Assembly: GCA_950022295.1 (NCBI GenBank)
Contig: OX465601.1
Span: 176,331,501-176,395,500 of the forward strand
Length of the DNA: 64,000 bases
Origin: Bromus sterilis
Lineage: Eukaryota > Streptophyta > Magnoliopsida > Poales > Poaceae
Direction of reading: 5' to 3'
Made by a program: the position numbers and the translations under genes. Each line of letters opens with the position of its first letter. The first letter of the stretch is position 1. The notes beneath the pieces were generated by a model. It made no database searches, was not told the origin of the DNA, and saw only the letters and a list, made by a program, of their open reading frames with translations. Shown here in pieces: positions 23,398-37,000 of this stretch.

Positions 23398-24035
23398 CGA
23401 CTGCCTGTAGGAAGCCACCCCACCACTACTTGGTCGAAGTTGAGTCTAGACTTTGAAAAACTAATTTTGCTAACTTAATATTTGGCTTACCGGCCCACAT
23501 TGATGTCACTACGTGTGATATCTATGGTATTAAGATCCTTTTATCCTTACCTATGCTCTGGGACTCTGCTCTCTTATCCTTGCTGGTAAGTTTTACAAAC
23601 TCTGACATTAGGATCGCGTTCTCTTGATTCCACCCGGCGTTTTGGTGGTTCCCCATTGATTGAGTCGTGTAGCAGGAGTTCAACCCCAGGTCCCGGACCG
23701 CGGATCCCATTCTCATTCTGGGCAGGCCGCGTGTCCTCTGGCATTAACTCCTGTGGCTAACAGTTTTCTTGCGGCGTGATTGACATAGTGGAATCTATGT
23801 CGCGTCGTGTAATCCTTACCGCGGTCTGCGCGCCGCCTGGTGAGTCCTTTTTCCTTAATTTCTACGACGTTACGCTGCCCGATTTTCGATTGACCCCGTG
23901 TGTAAATGGGTATGTCTTATATGACTACTCTTATATATATCCGCGCCTCCTCTTTGTTGTCGCTTTACTTCAGGCTTGATTCCGGTATCTCGTTAAATTT
24001 TCATCGCTGAAATACCCCTGCTAAATTCTACCAGG

Positions 24036-27000
24036 ATGGCTGGTCGTGGTGGTCGTGGTCGTGGACGTGGTCGTGCTGCCAACGACCCACCTCCGCCGCC
24101 GGATTACATGGCCGCGATGATGCAGCAGTTCGAGTTGAACCGTCAGTTCATGCAGAATGTCATGGATTAGTTTCCCCAGCCGAATCAGAATGGGCACCAC
24201 CATCAGCATGCCACCGTGACTCTGCACGACTTCACCCGCCTCAACCCCACTATGTTCCGCAACACTGTTCAGCCGTTGGATGCTGATGACTGGCTTCGCG
24301 ACATCACTCATGAGCTGGAGTCTTCTAATGTCGATCCAGCCGACTATGTGAACTTTGCGTCCTATCACCTAAAAGGCGCCGCTGCTCAGTGGTGGAGCAC
24401 CCACAAGCGTTCACTGCCAGTTGGAGAAGTCATCACTTGGGATGAATTTCAGTCTGCCTTTCGCGCCCGCTACATTCCTCAGGGGATCATGGACCGTAAG
24501 GCGGAAGAATTCCGCAACCTCACTCAGGGCTACATGACTGTTGAAGCCTATCAGCGCGAGTTCCTCAACCTCTCTCGCTATGCGGAAGAAGAGATCACCA
24601 CTGATGCTCGCAGGCAGCAGAAGTTTCGTCGTGGCCTCAATCCAGACCTCAGGATCGCTCTTGACGTTCATGATTTCGCCCACTTCGCCACCATGGTGAA
24701 AAAGGCTATCACCGTCGAGACTGCCCAGATGGAGCACAAGAACTCTCTGAAGCGTTATCGTGACGTTGGCTCATCTTCGGGCGCAACGCAGAAGCGTCGT
24801 ATCTGGCTCCCTACCAGTGTGACCCATTCACCTGTACCTGCTCCAAGGCCGTCTTATGCTGCACCCCGTCTGCCTCCGCCACCGCAGATGCCAAGAGCTC
24901 TGCCTCCACCACCCAATGCTACACCCCTTCGTCCTCAGGATGGATTATGCTTCACGTGCTGCCAACCTGGGCATTTTTCCAGGGAGTGCCCCCAGAAATA
25001 GAAGCAACTGGTATTTCACCCCGCTGGCCGCGGAAATGGTCGTGGCAACAACAGGACCCCCAACTATAATACTGGGTCTGCCGCTTATGCTCATGGACAT
25101 GCTAACAACATCAATGTTGAAGAAGCTCAGCAACAACCCGCTACCGTGATGGTTACCCTTCTCATTAATTCCGTACCTGCTACTATTTTATTTGATACAG
25201 GAGCATCGCATTCTTTCATGTCGGAAGCATTTGCATTGTCGCATAACTTCGCGTTGGAAAAGATAAACCCACCGATGGTTGTTCGCACCCCGATAGGCCA
25301 ATGCCGAACCACCAAGATAGTGCCCGAAACCATCGTTGAAATTGAAGGAATTGAATTCCTTGCTTCCCCCATCATCCTGACATCTTCCACCATAGACCTC
25401 ATTTTGGGAATGTACTGGTTGAAATTTCACGATGCCGCACTTTATTGTGGCACCAAGTCTGTCCAACTTTTTCACCCCTCCGGCGAGATTGTTAATCACA
25501 CCACCCGAGTTACCCGTAATGCTGAAACACATATATTTATGATCAATGATTTGAATATCTCACCTCTGGAAGGAATTGAGAACGTTCCGGTAGTTCGCGA
25601 TTTTCCCGACGTCTTCCCAGAAGAACTGCCGAGAATACCCCCGATCAGAGAAGTTGAATTCGTCATCGACTTGAAGCCAGGCACTGTTCCTATTGCCAAG
25701 CGACCTTACAAGATGCCGCCACATGAACTCCTTGAACTTAAGGAGGAAATCGACAAGGCACTTCAGAAAGGATTCATTCGCCCCAGTTCCTCAGCTTGGG
25801 GAGCACCTTCGCTTTTTGTCAAGAAGAGCGATGGGACAAACCGATTGGTCCAAGATTACCGGCCCATTAACCAAGCCACCATCCAGAACAAATACCCACT
25901 TCCCCGGATCAACGATCTGTATGATCAACTTGCCAAATCCAAGGTGTTTTCTAAACTAGACTTGAGGTTGGGTTATCACCAAATCCGAGTCCGTGATGAG
26001 GACATTCCGAAGACTGCCTTCATTACTCGCTATGTTTCATACGAGTACACCGTCATGTCCTTTGGCTTAACCAATGCTCCAGCCACCTTCTCCAGATTGA
26101 TGAATTATATTTTCATGGAGTACCTCGACAAGTTCGTCGTGGTTTATCTGCATGATATATAGATATATTCCAAGAATGAAGAAGAACATACTGAACATCT
26201 TCGTCTTATACTAGAGAAGCTTCGAGAACACAAACTCTACGCTAAGTATTCTAAGTGTGAGTTCTGGCTTCCCGAAGTAACCTACCTTGGGCATGTGATT
26301 TCCAAGGATGGCATTGCCGTCACCCCAGAACGTATCCAGGCTATTCTTGACTGGACTCCTCCCAAGACCGTCAAGCAAGTCCGAAGTTTCCTCGGGCTCG
26401 CTAGCTATTGCCTCCGTTTCGTCGAGAATTTTTCCAAGATTTCCAGGCCTCTGACTAATCTACTTCACAAAGGTGTCAAGTTCGAGTGGACAGATAAATG
26501 TCAAGAAAGTTTCCAAGCGCTCAAGGACAAGCTAACTTCTCCCCCGGTGCTCGCTCCCCCTGATAATCAGAAGGACTTCGTGATATATTGCGACGCGTCT
26601 CGTCAAGGGTTAGGCTGTGTCCTAATGCAAGATTGCAAAGTGATTGCTTATGGCTCTCGTCAGTTGCGTGCTCACGAAGACAAGTATCCAACACATGATC
26701 TCGAATTGGCAGCAGTAATTTATGCATTGAAGCTGTGGCGACATTACCTCATCGGTAATCGTTGCGAGGTCTACACCTACCACCAAAGTCTGAAGTACCT
26801 GTTTACTCAGCCAGACCTGAATCTCCGCCAACAAAGATGGCTCGAGACAATAGCCGATTTCAACATGGATATTCATTACACCCCTGGCAAGGCTAATGTG
26901 ATGGCCGATGCTTTGAGCCGTAAAGCTTACTGTAGTGAACTTGAGGTTCAACCAGAACAACCACCTCTGTATGAAGAGTTTCAAAAGCTGAACCTCGAGA

Positions 27001-28498
27001 TTGTTCCTCAAGGTTATGTAAATAACCTGGTTATCGAACCGGATCTCGTCAAATCCGTCAAGGGTATACAGTTTTATGATGATTTCGTACACAAGATTAA
27101 GCGCGATATCGCCAATGGGAGACCCTCACCCTTCACCACTGATAGCAAAGGTGCGGTGTTCTACGAGAACCGTTTAGTGGTCACTCACAGCAAGGGCAGG
27201 CATGAGAACCTGGATATGACCCCGATGGTCATGAAAGCGGCTCACGATACCCCATTGTCCATTCATCCTGGAAGCACCAAGATGTACCAAGACATTCGTC
27301 AGCAATTCTGGTGGCCTAACATGAAGCAAGAAATTGCCCGATATGTTTCTGAATGTGACGTTTGCCGTCGCGGCAAGGGTGAACATCAAAAACCCACTGG
27401 AACTCTACAACCACCTGAAATCCCTGTATGGAAGTGGGACAAAGTTCAGATGGACTTCTTCACCGGTTTTCCCCGATCACAGAAAGGTAACGATGCTATC
27501 TTTGTCGTCATCGACCGGTTCTCCAAGGTTGCTCACTTTATACCAGTCAAGGAGAAGATCACGGCGGCTCAGTTAGCGGAATTGTATATCGCCCAAATCG
27601 TGTCGCTCCACGGTATTCCGTTGGAGATCAGTTCAGATCGTGGCAGCCTTTTCACCTCAAGATATTGGCGTAGTTTCAAGAAGCTTTGGGGACTATTCTA
27701 CATCTCAGCACCGCTTATCACCCCTAGTCACAAGGCCAAGTTGAACGAGTCAATCAAGTGCTGGAAGACATGCTTCGAGCTTGCATTATTTCCTTCGGTA
27801 AGAAATGGGAGAAATCTCTTCCGTTGGTCGAGTTCTCGTATAACAATAGCTACCACGCTAGTCTGAAGATGGAACCCTATGAAGTTCTCTATGGGCGTAA
27901 GTGTCGGACCCCTCTGAGTTGGTCAGAAACTGGGGAACGTGCACTCATTGGCCCGGATATTATTCAGCAAGCTGAAGATCAAGTTCACGTCATCCGTGAA
28001 CATTTGAAGGCCGCTCAGTCCTGCCAGAAGAGCAACTATGACCGCAAACACCGTGAAATGGAGTATCAACCTGGTGAATACGCTTACCTCCGTGTCACTC
28101 CCATGAGGGGCACTCATCGCTTCGGTATCAAGGGCAAGTTGGCTCCTCGCTACATTGGCCCGTTCCGTATCCTTTCCAGGAGTGGACCCGTGGCATACCG
28201 GTTAGAATTGCCGCCGAACCTCTCCCAAGTCCACGATGTATTCCACGTGTCGCAACTCCGTCGCTGCTTCAAGGACCCAATCCGCGAAGTGGAGCATGAT
28301 ATGATCGAGCTGCAACAAGACTTGACTTATCGGGAACATCCGAATCGCATTCTCGATCAGTCTGAACATCGAACCCGCAACAAGACCGTCAAGTTCCTCA
28401 AAGTCCAGTGGTCGAATCATTCTGAAGATGAAGCCACCTGGTAACGCGAAGATCGCCTTCGCGATGAATACCCCGATCTTTTCCTCGCTACCACTTAA
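24036..28498 (+). pseudogene. gag-pol: TE-6 gag-pol polyprotein, disabled
   Basis: The ATG at 24036 opens an Arg/Gly-rich N terminus (MAGRGGRGRGRGRA). The gag domain, CCHC knuckle (CFTCCQPGHFSREC, near residue 304), protease DTGAS (near residue 387), RT, RNase H, integrase and chromodomain (KVQWSNHSEDEATW) follow in one frame as far as the integrase. Breaks: TAG at 24168-24170, TAG at 24999-25001 just after the knuckle, TAG at 26160-26162, a frameshift near 27685-27700 in the integrase core, and TAA at 28442-28444 in the chromodomain. The RT active-site motif reads YLHD (CAT at 26151-26153) instead of YLDD, removing a catalytic Asp. The protease-region LGMDWL reads LGMYWL. Clearly dead. Confidence 0.92.
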
Positions 28499-28519
28499 AT
28501 TCTCGGGACGAGAATTCTT

Positions 28520-28534
28520 GTAGTGGGGGAGATT
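28520..28534 (+). other. Polypurine tract of TE-6
   Basis: AGTGGGGGAGATT directly precedes the 3' LTR start TGTAACACC at 28535. Confidence 0.7.
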
Positions 28535-31500
28535 TGTAACACCCTCAGTTGTCTGTAACAGTAATCCTTTTGCTAATGACAATTACTGTTGCTAAATCAT
28601 GCCATGATCAAATTTGAATCAAATCAAATGCAAAATGCCTTTTGTTGATATTAAAAAAAATGTTGCAAATAAAACTTGTCCAAAAATTATACAACCACTT
28701 TTATTAAATCACAAATAACCAGTGGGTCATGCCCATGTGGTTATGGTATTTTATTAAGCCACTGAAAAATCCAAACAAATCAAACAGTAGCATAGAAACC
28801 CCATTCTAACCATTTATAAATTAATTAATATATCAAGTGAATTTAGAAATGACCCAAACATTTTGTATCACTGATATGGGGTATAACTTTAATTTAAAAA
28901 CACCTAACACATTTTATAAAAATACAGAAGTAATTAAAACAATTGCACAAAGTAAAGAACATAATGAAAACAAAACAAAAATAAAAACCTAACTATACCC
29001 CGCCCTGGGCAAAAGGCCCAGCCGGCCTACCCTCCCTCCCCTCTTTTCTCTCCCTTCCCCACCCCAACCACCTCCACCTGCTCCCGCAGCCGTGGCGCAA
29101 TGGCCATGGCTGGGCGCACCGAGCCGGCCCCCCTCCTCCACCTACTCCCTCGTGGAGGGGATAAGGACGCCGCCTGCCCCCTGGATGAGGCCCTCCTCCA
29201 TTCCCCCCCTCTCGCTCGCTCGTCTGTGTCCTCCCCCGTGAAGAACCGTGCTCGGCCGTGGGCGTCGCCGGCGAGCACCTGTGGCCAACGGCCGCCATTG
29301 GACGCCGCAGCTTGTCCAGGGCCTTCCCCACGCTCGAGTCCTTCGTCTCGAGCTCTCCATCGACACCGGGACGCGCCGCACGTTGCAAATCGGAAGCTTC
29401 TTCATCCCGCGGCCGCCCCCGCCATTGACGACAGTGTGCTCCACCTCGACCGCCATCTGCCTCCGCAACCTCTCCCCAACACCCCCTGTGAGCCTTAGCT
29501 CCTTCCCCCTGGTTCCCGGCCCTTCCCGTGCGCTAGGTCGCCGCCGCCGTGAGCACGTGCTCTTGCCTCCGCCTGTTGCTCGTCGTAGCTGTCGCCCTGT
29601 TCTGTCTCAGCGTGCGCCTGTGGCACAGATGGATGCACGCCTGCACCAGGGCCCCGTAGGAACAAATGGATCCCAAAACGACCCCCTGTAGCGTGCGCTT
29701 CGTCTCCCCCAGCACGCAGTTGTCCAACCTGGGTTTTTAGATAGTGGTTGATTGCCCTGGATTCGTAACTACTACCCTCGCCCCCCAACATCTTTTTATT
29801 ACGATTCGCTCATTTTGAAGGTTCGTTCTGCTTTTGGTCTTCAAGAAATTATGAATATTTCTGAATTCCCGTTTTTGCGCTGGGTCAATCGCCGCCGTCG
29901 GCACGACCTCGCCGGCGACTGCCGACGTGGCAGATTAGTTAGGCCTAAACCCCCGGTTAATTAGTCCGTATGTCTATCACACCCCTCTAACACAACGAAC
30001 ATCGAACCGTCCTTCTCCGGTCCGACTGTCCGATAAATTGTCCGGTACTGCTAAAGTACCCGGATGAATTTATTTCGAACACGAAAGTTGTTCGGAATAG
30101 ATGAACTAACCCGGATACACCACCCACACATGTGTCGTATGTCCACGACACCTCCGGCATGATATCTACCCCCTCCGGACACCTTGTCCGATAATCACCC
30201 GGAGCTGGCCGTTCATCCTCGGATGAATTCCCACTCTGACCAACGTGCATTTCTCTGCGTTAGAACACCGTTAACATTTCATCTGTCATGTCATGCATCT
30301 GTTTGTATATTCTTGCTTTGTATTTACTGTTTCTCCCCCCTTAATCTCCGGTAGACCCCGCTGCTGCCGCCGACTACACCGCTACTGAGTACGACTACTT
30401 CGTCGACGACCCTACCCCTACCGTCGAGCTTCCAGGCAAGCAGAGCCATTCTCTTCCCCAGATATCGCCTATCTTTCCGTACTTTTCTTGCACTAGGCAT
30501 TGTTACTGCTGCTGCTATGTTACAATCCTATTCAATTGCATAGCCTGTTTTTGTCGCCCCTTGATGTACCTTCCTTTATCCTATGCTTCCTATTATATAT
30601 ATTATATTCAGCAGTGAGCCCTGCGCATTGTTAGCTAGGATTAGATAGAGGGCTGCGATCACTCAGGGGAGTGAACGCGGGTACAAATATTATAACTGCA
30701 CAGGTACGGTACAATGCATACACCGCCTCAGGCCCCCTAGCTCGCCTCTGCCGGGCCATCATCAAGTGTGAGCTATCAAGGATAAATCCTTGTACTCCAC
30801 TCATTGCTGACTCTGTATAGCCGCTCTAGGTACCTGAGAAACGGTTGTCCTTCAAGTAAGAAGTCGGGCGACCCAACGGTACCCGCGGGAGGTATTGCGA
30901 CGGGACGACAGGGAGGGTACGACCAGTGTACCGGTGTGCTTGGCCCCTGATCGTTGGCCGCGAGAGTTACCAAACCACGAAAGTCGAGCTCCTCCAGCAG
31001 AACACGCGAGACAAGGTAAGGAGACGGTTCACCTTTTTGGTAACCGCAGAGACTTGGTGGGACGACAGGGCAGGCACCAATGTACTGGTGGTCCTGGCTG
31101 CTGTCGTTGTTCGCGGGTCAGTTAAGTCGAGGCAACGATAACGATTGTCCCGCAAGTTAATAAAATGACTAATGGTTCAGTGAATGTCTTGAGTTGGCTA
31201 TATGCCATGTACGCACTACCTACCCGTGGGAATTATGAGTTATGGGCTCCTCTGCTTCGTAGTGTCGTCCGAGGACTCTTCAATCGTCAGCAGTACCGCA
31301 GCCTACGCCGGAAAGTGGTGTTGTCTTATTTGCTCGCGCGGTGGTGTCTTATTTTGGATTTTCTTCAACTTCATCGGCCAGCCACGCACCGTGCAGGAGT
31401 ACGTTCGGGGTGGGGTCCAAGGCCCGACGTACTTAGGATCTAGACCGGCGGATGGCCTCTCTGTTGAGTTTGAAAGATGGGCTATAGAGTGTCGGATAGC

Positions 31501-32403
31501 CTCGGTGGAGCGTTCCCTAACAAGGTTCCCGCCACCCTAGAGATCCGTGCGTGTAGTGTAACACAAGTGCACCCCTGCAGGGAAGATTAATCTATTCGAA
31601 TAGCCGTGTCCACGGTAACAGGACGCTTTATGCTGAAGCTGGATCTTACCACTACAAACTATTATTATTAAACTGTATGGTTCCGGGTTTTCTTCCTTGC
31701 TGGGATGTCGAGGAGGTGAACTCAGAGGCATTGCTAATTATTACAACTTATTATTATACAATGCTGTAGCAATTTCTGCTGCATTGTTACTTTATGCTTT
31801 ATATAAACTGTTGGCTGATTCTTACCTCATGCTGCCAGACACCTTCGGAAGATGCTAGTCTTCGATAGGCCTAGCTTCTTACCCTTATTGTGATTTCTAT
31901 CTTGCAGTCCACTATATACAACCTCTTCTTTCCGTTGATACAATGCATAATGCTTAGTAGCGGACGCAAGACTCGCGGGTATGCTAGATACTCACCTTTG
32001 CTTTATTTCCCTTTTTCGCTTTTCCTGATCGGCCGCTGCATTCGACGTTGGAGCCCAGGAGCAGGAGTACCCCGGAGGAGACTACTACTACGTCGAGTTC
32101 CCCGTTGACCAGGAGTAGTTTGGTGGATCCCAGGCAGGTGGCCTCGCCTTTTCGTTCTGTATCTCTGATGTGATTTGTGCTAGCCTTCTTAAGGAAAAAC
32201 TTGACTAAATATGTCTGTACTCAGATATTATGGCTTGTATGACTTATGTATTCAGATCCTCGTGATCCTTGGTATTGTAACCTATTTTTTTATCCTTTTG
32301 TGTTTAGTGTTGTGCTGTGATATTCTCATCGTGGCACCCTAATCTCAGCCGTGTACCCCGCGTGTATGATTACTGTACACGGACTGATTTTGGGGGCGTC
32401 ACA
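28535..32403 (+). repeat. TE-6 3' LTR with internal deletion and a ~184 bp extra block
   Basis: 3869 bases. It lacks the sequence equivalent to 20596-20989; the junction (after AGTCC at about 29968) shares TCC with the other breakpoint. About 29706-29889 has no counterpart in the 5' LTR. Hairpin CCGTG-TC-CACGG at 31604-31615. GC-rich block at 29000-29700. Confidence 0.85.
29706..29889. other. Extra block in the TE-6 3' LTR, origin not recognised
   Basis: The block begins after CGTCT and ends before CGCCGCCGTCGG, which are adjacent in the 5' LTR. It is less GC-rich than its surroundings, has no terminal repeats and no target duplication that I can see, so it is more like filler DNA than a transposon. 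An open frame crosses it but the peptide is not recognised. A deletion in the other LTR is the alternative. Confidence 0.5.
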
Positions 32404-34073
32404 TCATGCAAACCGCTGATTGAAATAGAATGGATCATATGTAATGTATAGTCCTTGCCTGTTGATAGGTCGGGTTCCGAAGGTGTAGTTGATCGCAAGC
32501 TCGCATCGTCTCCGAGAGGTACCCGCGGAAACACACAAGAGGGTAAACACTAGAAAGCAGTCAACGAGCAAGCATCTATTACTACGAAGCAAACACGAGC
32601 AAGCATCAACAATAAGGCAACACGAGACATTGCACCTACCGTCGAGAGCGGTTACTAACAGGTTAAGTGGAGTACTCGTCACACACGACGATACCGCGCA
32701 TTTAGAATGGTTCAAGTTGTTTAGCTACAGGTGATCAACAAAGGTTGTTAACATGGCAACTCAAGCAAGCATGGCATAGCACACAAACACGACAAGAGGT
32801 GAAGCATAAGGTAAACTATCTATTCTAGTCAATTTAAGTGAGGCACAACCTAAACATGGCATATCACTAAGTGCTCCACGACAATTAGAACATTTGGTAC
32901 TGTTCTGCCCTAAACCATATTTTAGGTTGGTTAACAACAACAAAAAAATAACATAAACACAAAGTACACAAAAAACTAATCAAGTTACATATAAAGAACA
33001 CTGCAAACAGAGTTACGGTTAAAAAGATACAAGCAAAACAAGTTTGGAACACAATCTGCCAACATCAGGAAGCACACTTTAGAGCAATGCATCAACAAGC
33101 TACTGAATGCAAACATGCACCAAATGACATGGAATTGCAGTAGGCATGACATGGAAGGCATGGCAAAAATAATCATGCAAAAAGGCATCATGAACAACTA
33201 GTTATAACCCATGCAAAATGCAACAGAACATTACTGGTCTAGGACTTAAAGTGAAAATCAGGAAAACATGGCAGAAACTATTATTATCACGCTGTATAAA
33301 TAGGGTTAAAGATATATGCAAAAGTGGAGCAACATGACACAACAATATATGAGCACGAAGTAGACATGATGATGATCAGGTACAAACAAGAATCAAGGTA
33401 ATAGGCATAGCAGATCAAAAGATATTAAGCACGCAACATGGCATCAGAAAGTTACAGACTTAGAGAAAAACAGAGGTGGCTGTCAAAAACAGTGGCATAG
33501 CAACTTTGGAGATCAATAACTATATGACCACCAAGCATATCATCACAATGCAATACATACAATGGAAGTAGACATGATGCTTAACAGTATGCAACAAGAA
33601 TCAATGCAATAGGCCTCATGGATGTGTCACAATCATCAAGCAAACTTGCAATAAAATAACATCAGCAGCACACTAACAGAAAATAATAGCAGTTAACAGC
33701 CTGATGCCCACGTCAACAGAGATTAACAACATCAAGATGGCCTCAAATCAAAATGCTCACAAAAGATGGATTTAAGTACACACAAAACTAAACAATTTTC
33801 CTTTTGGGCGCAAACTCATCTGGGCTACGGTTTGATCGAAAACTACAGCGCAAAAATAGATCAGCACACAGTTTACCAGGGACTTAGCCAAAAATTCAAA
33901 GAGCTAGGAAAAAAAGGAAAGGCCCCTCACATTGTGGGCCGAGGCCCATCTGGCCAGCAGTGGCTCGACTGGGCCAGGGAGGGGAGGCCGACCTGGTCGG
34001 TTGGGTTGAGAGGCACTGGTCCGGCCCACCCGCGGCGGCGCTTGGCGGCTCCTTGCTCCCGCACGGGGCAGAG
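32404..34073 (-). repeat. TE-3 3' LTR, piece 3
   Basis: This begins with TCATG (32404-32408), a 4-of-5 match to the GCATG left of TE-6, and ends with CAGAG (34069-34073), the exact left duplication of TE-7. It is about 1.6 kb of A-rich DNA, rich in ACA/GCA on the plus strand, turning GC-rich after about 33910. No protein-coding content is visible. It has no homologue elsewhere in the window, which fits a family distinct from its guests. Confidence 0.7.
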
Positions 34074-37000
34074 TGTCGGGACCCGGGGTTAGCGTATGAA
34101 AGTACAGATAAGACATAGTCATATGGAGAGCCGAGAACCGTACCCACTTGTCGAAGCAGACAAGGCCAAGCACAGAACGTTCTTGGAAAGCATCGTACGT
34201 GAGGGGCATCCCATCCAGGCCAGATGATCAACTGAGATGGGTCCTCATCGTCCGCACACAAGTCAATGATATGGGTGGTGAACTCCCATATTCAAAGACA
34301 AGTCGCCTCAACCATACTATCGACTATCTCAAAACTCTTACATAGACTTACTCCAGCCCGATCACTTAGTCGGGGTCTAGGGAGGGCTCGATCATACCAC
34401 AAAGTGTGCACGAGAAGGAGTCTCAAACAATCGCATCGCGATGCCCCAAGCTGCGCACATCTAAGGGCCACTTGGTGTATGAAAGACCGCCAGCCAGAAC
34501 ACAACTAAGGTCTCGAAAACCCATACAAAGACATGCATGTTATAAACATACACGCAGCACACATGCCTTGTATGAACATCAGGTACCATTGCAATTCTCT
34601 ACAAAGTGTACATATTTATTGATAACTCTTATAGAGTGCAAACAGAGATCACAAACATGTGATCCAACATTACAACACAAACGGAAGCAAATTATGTCTG
34701 AGTACAGACAAGTTTAACAAATGGCTTAAGAAGCCTTATTTAAACACAAGCCCTCCACGTGGGAACCAGTCGTCTGACTGGGACTAGACTAATTGGTCTT
34801 CAGTCGTCCAGCTCGATGAAGAATCCACCTTCGGGGTCAGTGGCATCATCTAAAACATAGATTAAGGAAACGTGAGTACAAAATCGTACTCAGCAAGACT
34901 TACATAGGAGCTATACTACTCATGCACATGTATCAAGGTAAAGGGAGGTGGGGTTCACTTGCAGAAATGCCAGCTTTGACTTGGGTAATCCTGAACTACG
35001 AGTACCAGACTTTGAGGTAAGAAGCGTACACGAGTCCACTACTTTCTCCAACCAATTACACCACTATGGTGCCTTCCTCGTCTTCCCCACGAGAAAGCAC
35101 GCCATAGCACTCACACTTAACTTGGTCTATTTTAGAAGTATCCGGTTCAAGTTATCTAATAATCAAGCTAAGCTTTCCAAGCAGTCCATAACCGCGGACG
35201 CGGCTATTCGAATAGTTTTGTTAACCCTGCAGGGGTGTACCGCTACACACACATGATCATCATTTACCGCCTTTGATCTCGACACCATTCAAGGGGTGCC
35301 AGCGAGGATGCTCACCACAACTGTTACCTCATAGCCGATCTAGTCCGAGAAAGCCGCCTACTTGGGTTGGTTACCACAATCGTGAACCCGGCCGGTTTAC
35401 CGAAGTGGACCCAAGTGATGTGTGCGTGGTGCATAAGCCGGTCTCGGATGAGCCGTTCTCTCACTTAGCATCCAGGCCACAAACCTACTAGAACTCCGAA
35501 CTATTGCGACATCTGGACATCGAAAGGGATGAGTTAGTAAGTTGAGAGGGGTCAGTGAGCCCAATGTGTGGTTGTACTCTTCATCTTGGATCACCACACA
35601 AGAACTCGGACTTAGGGCGTTGTTCAACGAGACAACCCACCGTGTACTCCTACACAGCCTCTCATCGTTCACCTTGTATTAGGGTCGATTCTGCAACACT
35701 TTTCTACCATCATCAACATGATCATTCCAATCCCGACTCACATCAAAGTAACATCATGGTATCATACTAAGCATGCAATAAGCAGTAACATTGTAGGGGC
35801 CAGATGATATCAAACAACTCCTACATTTGCTAGGATTGTGGTTTGCTTACTACTGTGACAAAATGATAGGTCATGCAAAGGAATGGGTTCATCTATGCGG
35901 TAGAAACGAATCATGGTGATCATCCTAAACAATGCATAAGCGAGACATGAGAGGGAAGTGGGATTTTATCGACATGATCAATGGGGGTTTGCTTGCCTTG
36001 CTGACGAGGTTCGGGTTCTGGGTCTTCAACGAAGGGGGCAGCCTCCTGCTCCGGTTCCACCTCTACTCGACAAACAACAAGCAAAGTAGCAAAGTAAATA
36101 CAATGCGCAATCACATGATGGAAGGTTGAAACTTGATGTATATGCTTTGATGTGTGAAGCAATTCCATTTAAATGGAGTATATTGCAAATTGAATTGCAA
36201 ATTCAAACTCCAATTTGAATTCAAATTAGCCAAGTTGCATGTGACATTGTTTGATCATTTTGAACCTTCTTCAAATGTGTATGATATGCCTCTGATGTGT
36301 GGTTGAATTGTAGCATAATTCCATGGGCCAAGTTGCAAAAGCATTTGATTTGAATTTGAATTAATTTCAAATAAACCAAATGACATATGCTACTGGTCCC
36401 ATTTTAAAATCAACTCAAACATAGTTGAAAGTTGCATATTTGGAAAGATAATTTTCTCTTGATCATTTTTCATATATTATTTGTCCAATTTGGAGTTAAT
36501 ATGATTTTTCTATGAATTTCCAAAGTTTGGGGTATTTTCTGGAATTTCTGGAATTTCTTTAATCAATTTGATTTTCTGTAAATTCATTTAAATCGATTTA
36601 TTGCGTCAGGCTGACATGTGGGTCCAGGGTGTCAGTGACTGAGTGAGTTAATCCGTTGGTTTAAGTTAATCCAGTGGCTTAATTAAGCCACTGGGCCTAC
36701 TGGTCAGTGACCCAGGGGGTCATTAGGCGGGTGATTAACGGGGGGGTTGGGCTAACCCGCCGGCGACTAAACGCCGGCGACCAGACCGCGGCGGCGCTCT
36801 GCGTTCTCCCTCTCTTGGCCTCCACTCTCTGCGCCGAGACCACAGGGATGTAGCCCTTGCGCTCGCACGTCACCTGGTGCACGCGGATGACCTCGGGGGT
36901 GACCAAATCGACGACGGCGACGACCCTCCGCGGCGGCCGTGGCACGGGCTCGTGGTGAAACTCGCAGCAGAGCACCATTGAAGCCAATGTTGGGTGCGTT

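Larger units (their letters stand above)
19337..32403 (+). mobile_element. TE-6: full-length chromoviral gypsy element, defective
   Basis: Two LTRs of about 4.0 and 3.9 kb (19337-23382 and 28535-32403) start TGTAACACCCTCAG and end GGGGGCGTCACA. Between them are a tRNA-iMet-type primer site, a gag-pol reading frame (24036-28498) and a purine tract. Flanks are GCATG (19332-19336) and TCATG (32404-32408), agreeing at four of five bases, which I read as a mutated target duplication. It is inserted in the TE-3 LTR. Its LTR differs from those of TE-5 and TE-7 except for short modules, so it is a separate family. Confidence 0.88.

Noticed and set aside
32489..34092. Possible small genes in the A-rich TE-3 LTR segment
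   Set aside because: ORFs are short, low in complexity and share no motif; the DNA is explained as an LTR piece.
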